14,721 nucleotides of DNA. Source: CAZUQA01 sp964622375 (GTDB lineage Bacteria > Bacillota_I > Bacilli_A > Erysipelotrichales > Erysipelotrichaceae). Location: assembly GCA_964622375.1 (NCBI GenBank), contig CAZUQA010000035.1:1-14721 (forward strand). The letters are read 5' to 3'. Positions 13,653 through 14,721 of the stretch are shown here, one piece after another. The notes below the pieces were generated by a model. That model did no database searches and was not told the origin of the DNA. It was given only the letters and a program-made list of their open reading frames with translations. Each line of letters opens with the position of its first letter. Positions within the stretch are counted from its first letter, which is position 1. The position numbers and the translations under genes were made by a program.

Positions 13653-14504
13653 TTACTTGTCATCAACATTGATTATAATAGTTTCCCGAATAAGGCTTTC
13701 TGTTCTTTCAATGAGCTGCTTATTGAAGTCCTTTAATAGAATTATTGTGTACACCGTGCAGAAATGACTAATTAAAGCAAAAACTATGCCGGTATATGAT
13801 ACCTGGCCTAAGGAATTAAGCTCAGCATAGGTCAGAGGCGGAGTTTCGGGATTGATAGTATTTATAAATTCATAAAGTGCTATAAGTATCTCTTTTGCAA
13901 AAAGGACAAATAATATTGAAGTAAATATAGAAAACCCGACATAAATATAACTGGTGATGGTTAATAGTTTTATATTTGGTAACACGGCAAATTCATTTTC
14001 CTTACAGCCATGACGGATGCTCTTGATAATCTTCTTAGCGCTTCGTAAACGCAAAAACGTCAACACCATCAATCCAATGTAAGCCATAAAATACATGAGC
14101 GCAATGGAATATTCCGCAGCTAGATAAGAAAAACCTAAAGTACAGAAAATCGCAACAATCCAAAATATAACTTGCCAAATAATATAGCGCACTCGAAGTA
14201 AACTTAAGCCCTGGTCTATTTTATTCAGGCTATCGACATTCTTTCCTCCCAAAAACACCAACCATAGTCCACCCAACAGTAAACCGTCAATAACTAAAGT
14301 TACAATCATGCTCAAGATGTTGGCATTGAAATCAAAGGTCGCCACTGTATATACCGTAGTCAAAACAGCCACTAACAAAAATTTATTTGAACTGAAAATT
14401 TCAGAAAATAAAGTTAAGTAGCTTTTATTATCCGGATAGAGGTTTGTACTGTCATTTCCAGAAGTTTCTACTCTGTCCTCTTTTTCAAATTCCTCATTAC
14501 CCAT
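13653..14504 (-). CDS. Six-helix membrane protein (hypothetical)
   Basis: Encodes 283 aa of unknown family. The N-terminus (1-40) is hydrophilic and acidic with no signal peptide. Six hydrophobic helices follow at about 42-57, 62-86, 107-125, 132-152, 179-205 and 236-257. A basic cytoplasmic loop (153-170, RLRSAKKIIKSIRHG) lies between helices 4 and 5. A short charged tail ends INVDDK. By the positive-inside rule both ends are probably cytoplasmic. I see no transport or catalytic motif. The ATG is supported by AAGGGGGG about 8 nt upstream. It is the first gene of a three-gene minus-strand run with the orphan EIID and the CoA-disulfide reductase, with 30-nt gaps and no terminators. Its link to them is by position only. 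Confidence 0.75.
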   Translation of the reverse strand: MGNEEFEKEDRVETSGNDSTNLYPDNKSYLTLFSEIFSSNKFLLVAVLTTVYTVATFDFNANILSMIVTLVIDGLLLGGLWLVFLGGKNVDSLNKIDQGLSLLRVRYIIWQVIFWIVAIFCTLGFSYLAAEYSIALMYFMAYIGLMVLTFLRLRSAKKIIKSIRHGCKENEFAVLPNIKLLTITSYIYVGFSIFTSILFVLFAKEILIALYEFINTINPETPPLTYAELNSLGQVSYTGIVFALISHFCTVYTIILLKDFNKQLIERTESLIRETIIINVDDK

Positions 14505-14559
14505 TACAGCTACCCCCCTTATATTATTTATCCCTAATCAGAATTGTCTTCTTAAGAAA

Positions 14560-14588
14560 ATAGTACCTTAAATACCTCAGAAAAACAA
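14560..14588 (-). promoter_or_regulatory. Candidate promoter of the membrane protein-EIID-CoADR operon
   Basis: On the minus strand, TTGTTT (14583-14588) and TACTAT (14560-14565) are separated by 17 nt, a moderate match. It lies about 55 nt before the ATG at 14504. No cre-like box was found here, unlike the main PTS promoter. Confidence 0.35.
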
Positions 14589-14665
14589 TGGACATTCGCT
14601 CTTGAATTACCATCAAGCAGTTGCCATTGCCGCGTATTATTGACTTTAGAACAAAAACTATTCCT

Positions 14666-14721
14666 TTACTTACGCAGCTCTTGTTCAATTAAATTTCGTT
14701 TATTCTTCGCATTAGTGTTAA
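14666..14721 (-). CDS. C-terminal end of an unidentified gene (partial)
   Basis: A minus-strand frame enters from the right edge and ends at TAA 14666-14668 after 18 codons (NTNAKNKRNLIEQELRK). The charged, helix-like tail is what a protein C-terminus often looks like, and the gene would lie in the same direction as the downstream operon. Eighteen open codons could be chance. The family cannot be named. The 161 nt between this stop and the next start hold a candidate promoter and no clear terminator. Confidence 0.35.
   Translation of the reverse strand, partial: NTNAKNKRNLIEQELRK

Noticed and set aside
1..14721. CRISPR array, tRNA, rRNA or prophage genes
   Set aside because: No regularly spaced repeats, cloverleaf sequences or phage structural motifs were seen on either strand.

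Overview
The window is about 14.7 kb of low-GC DNA. AGGAGG-type ribosome binding sites, sigma-A-like TTTACT/TATAAT promoters, a CcpA-type cre site, a lipoprotein and a Gram-positive-type C-terminal surface anchor all point to a Bacillota (Firmicutes) bacterium. The Erysipelotrichia and relatives would fit, but I cannot place it more exactly. All 16 readable stop codons are TAA or TAG.

Layout. Positions 1-115 are the 3' end of an insertion sequence of the ISL3 family, with the last 30 codons of the transposase and a probable right end. Positions 344-1417 hold two divergent small membrane proteins (169 and 160 aa). Their shared intergenic region carries two back-to-back extended -10 promoters. 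Positions 1456-3914 (minus strand) are a compact mannose/fructose/sorbose-family PTS operon in the order EIIC-EIID-EIIA-EIIB, with 1-2 nt gaps or a 1-nt overlap. Its promoter has a cre-like operator over the -35. Divergent from it is a 203-aa two-helix membrane protein (4129-4740). Positions 4845-6431 (minus) encode a TIM-barrel sugar-phosphate isomerase/epimerase-like protein followed by a UPF0309-type SIS-domain protein. The SIS gene has its own near-consensus promoter, whose -35 lies inside a perfect 14-bp palindrome.

Positions 6547-11016 are a divergent pair of cell-surface genes. One is a 660-aa secreted protein with two ~200-residue repeat modules, two chitobiase-C-terminal-like modules and a VNTGD membrane anchor. 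The other is a 745-aa lipoprotein with a transglutaminase-like Cys-His-Asp domain. Positions 11091-14504 (minus) are a three-gene operon: a six-helix membrane protein, a second EIID about 71% identical to the first but without EIIA, B or C beside it, and a CoA-disulfide reductase fused to rhodanese. A partial minus-strand reading frame ends at 14666.

How the genes fit together. The PTS takes up and phosphorylates an unidentified sugar. The SIS protein and the isomerase/epimerase are plausible downstream enzymes, but no substrate can be read from the sequence. The orphan EIID may replace or compete with the EIID of the main PTS, or partner with an EIIC elsewhere. Its co-transcription with a thiol/persulfide reductase is the most unusual arrangement here. 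I saw no CRISPR array, tRNA, rRNA or phage genes. No gene-free stretch exceeds 300 bases. The longest are 93-343 (IS end and a terminator hairpin), 8530-8778 (divergent promoters and a leader hairpin) and 3915-4128 (PTS control region).
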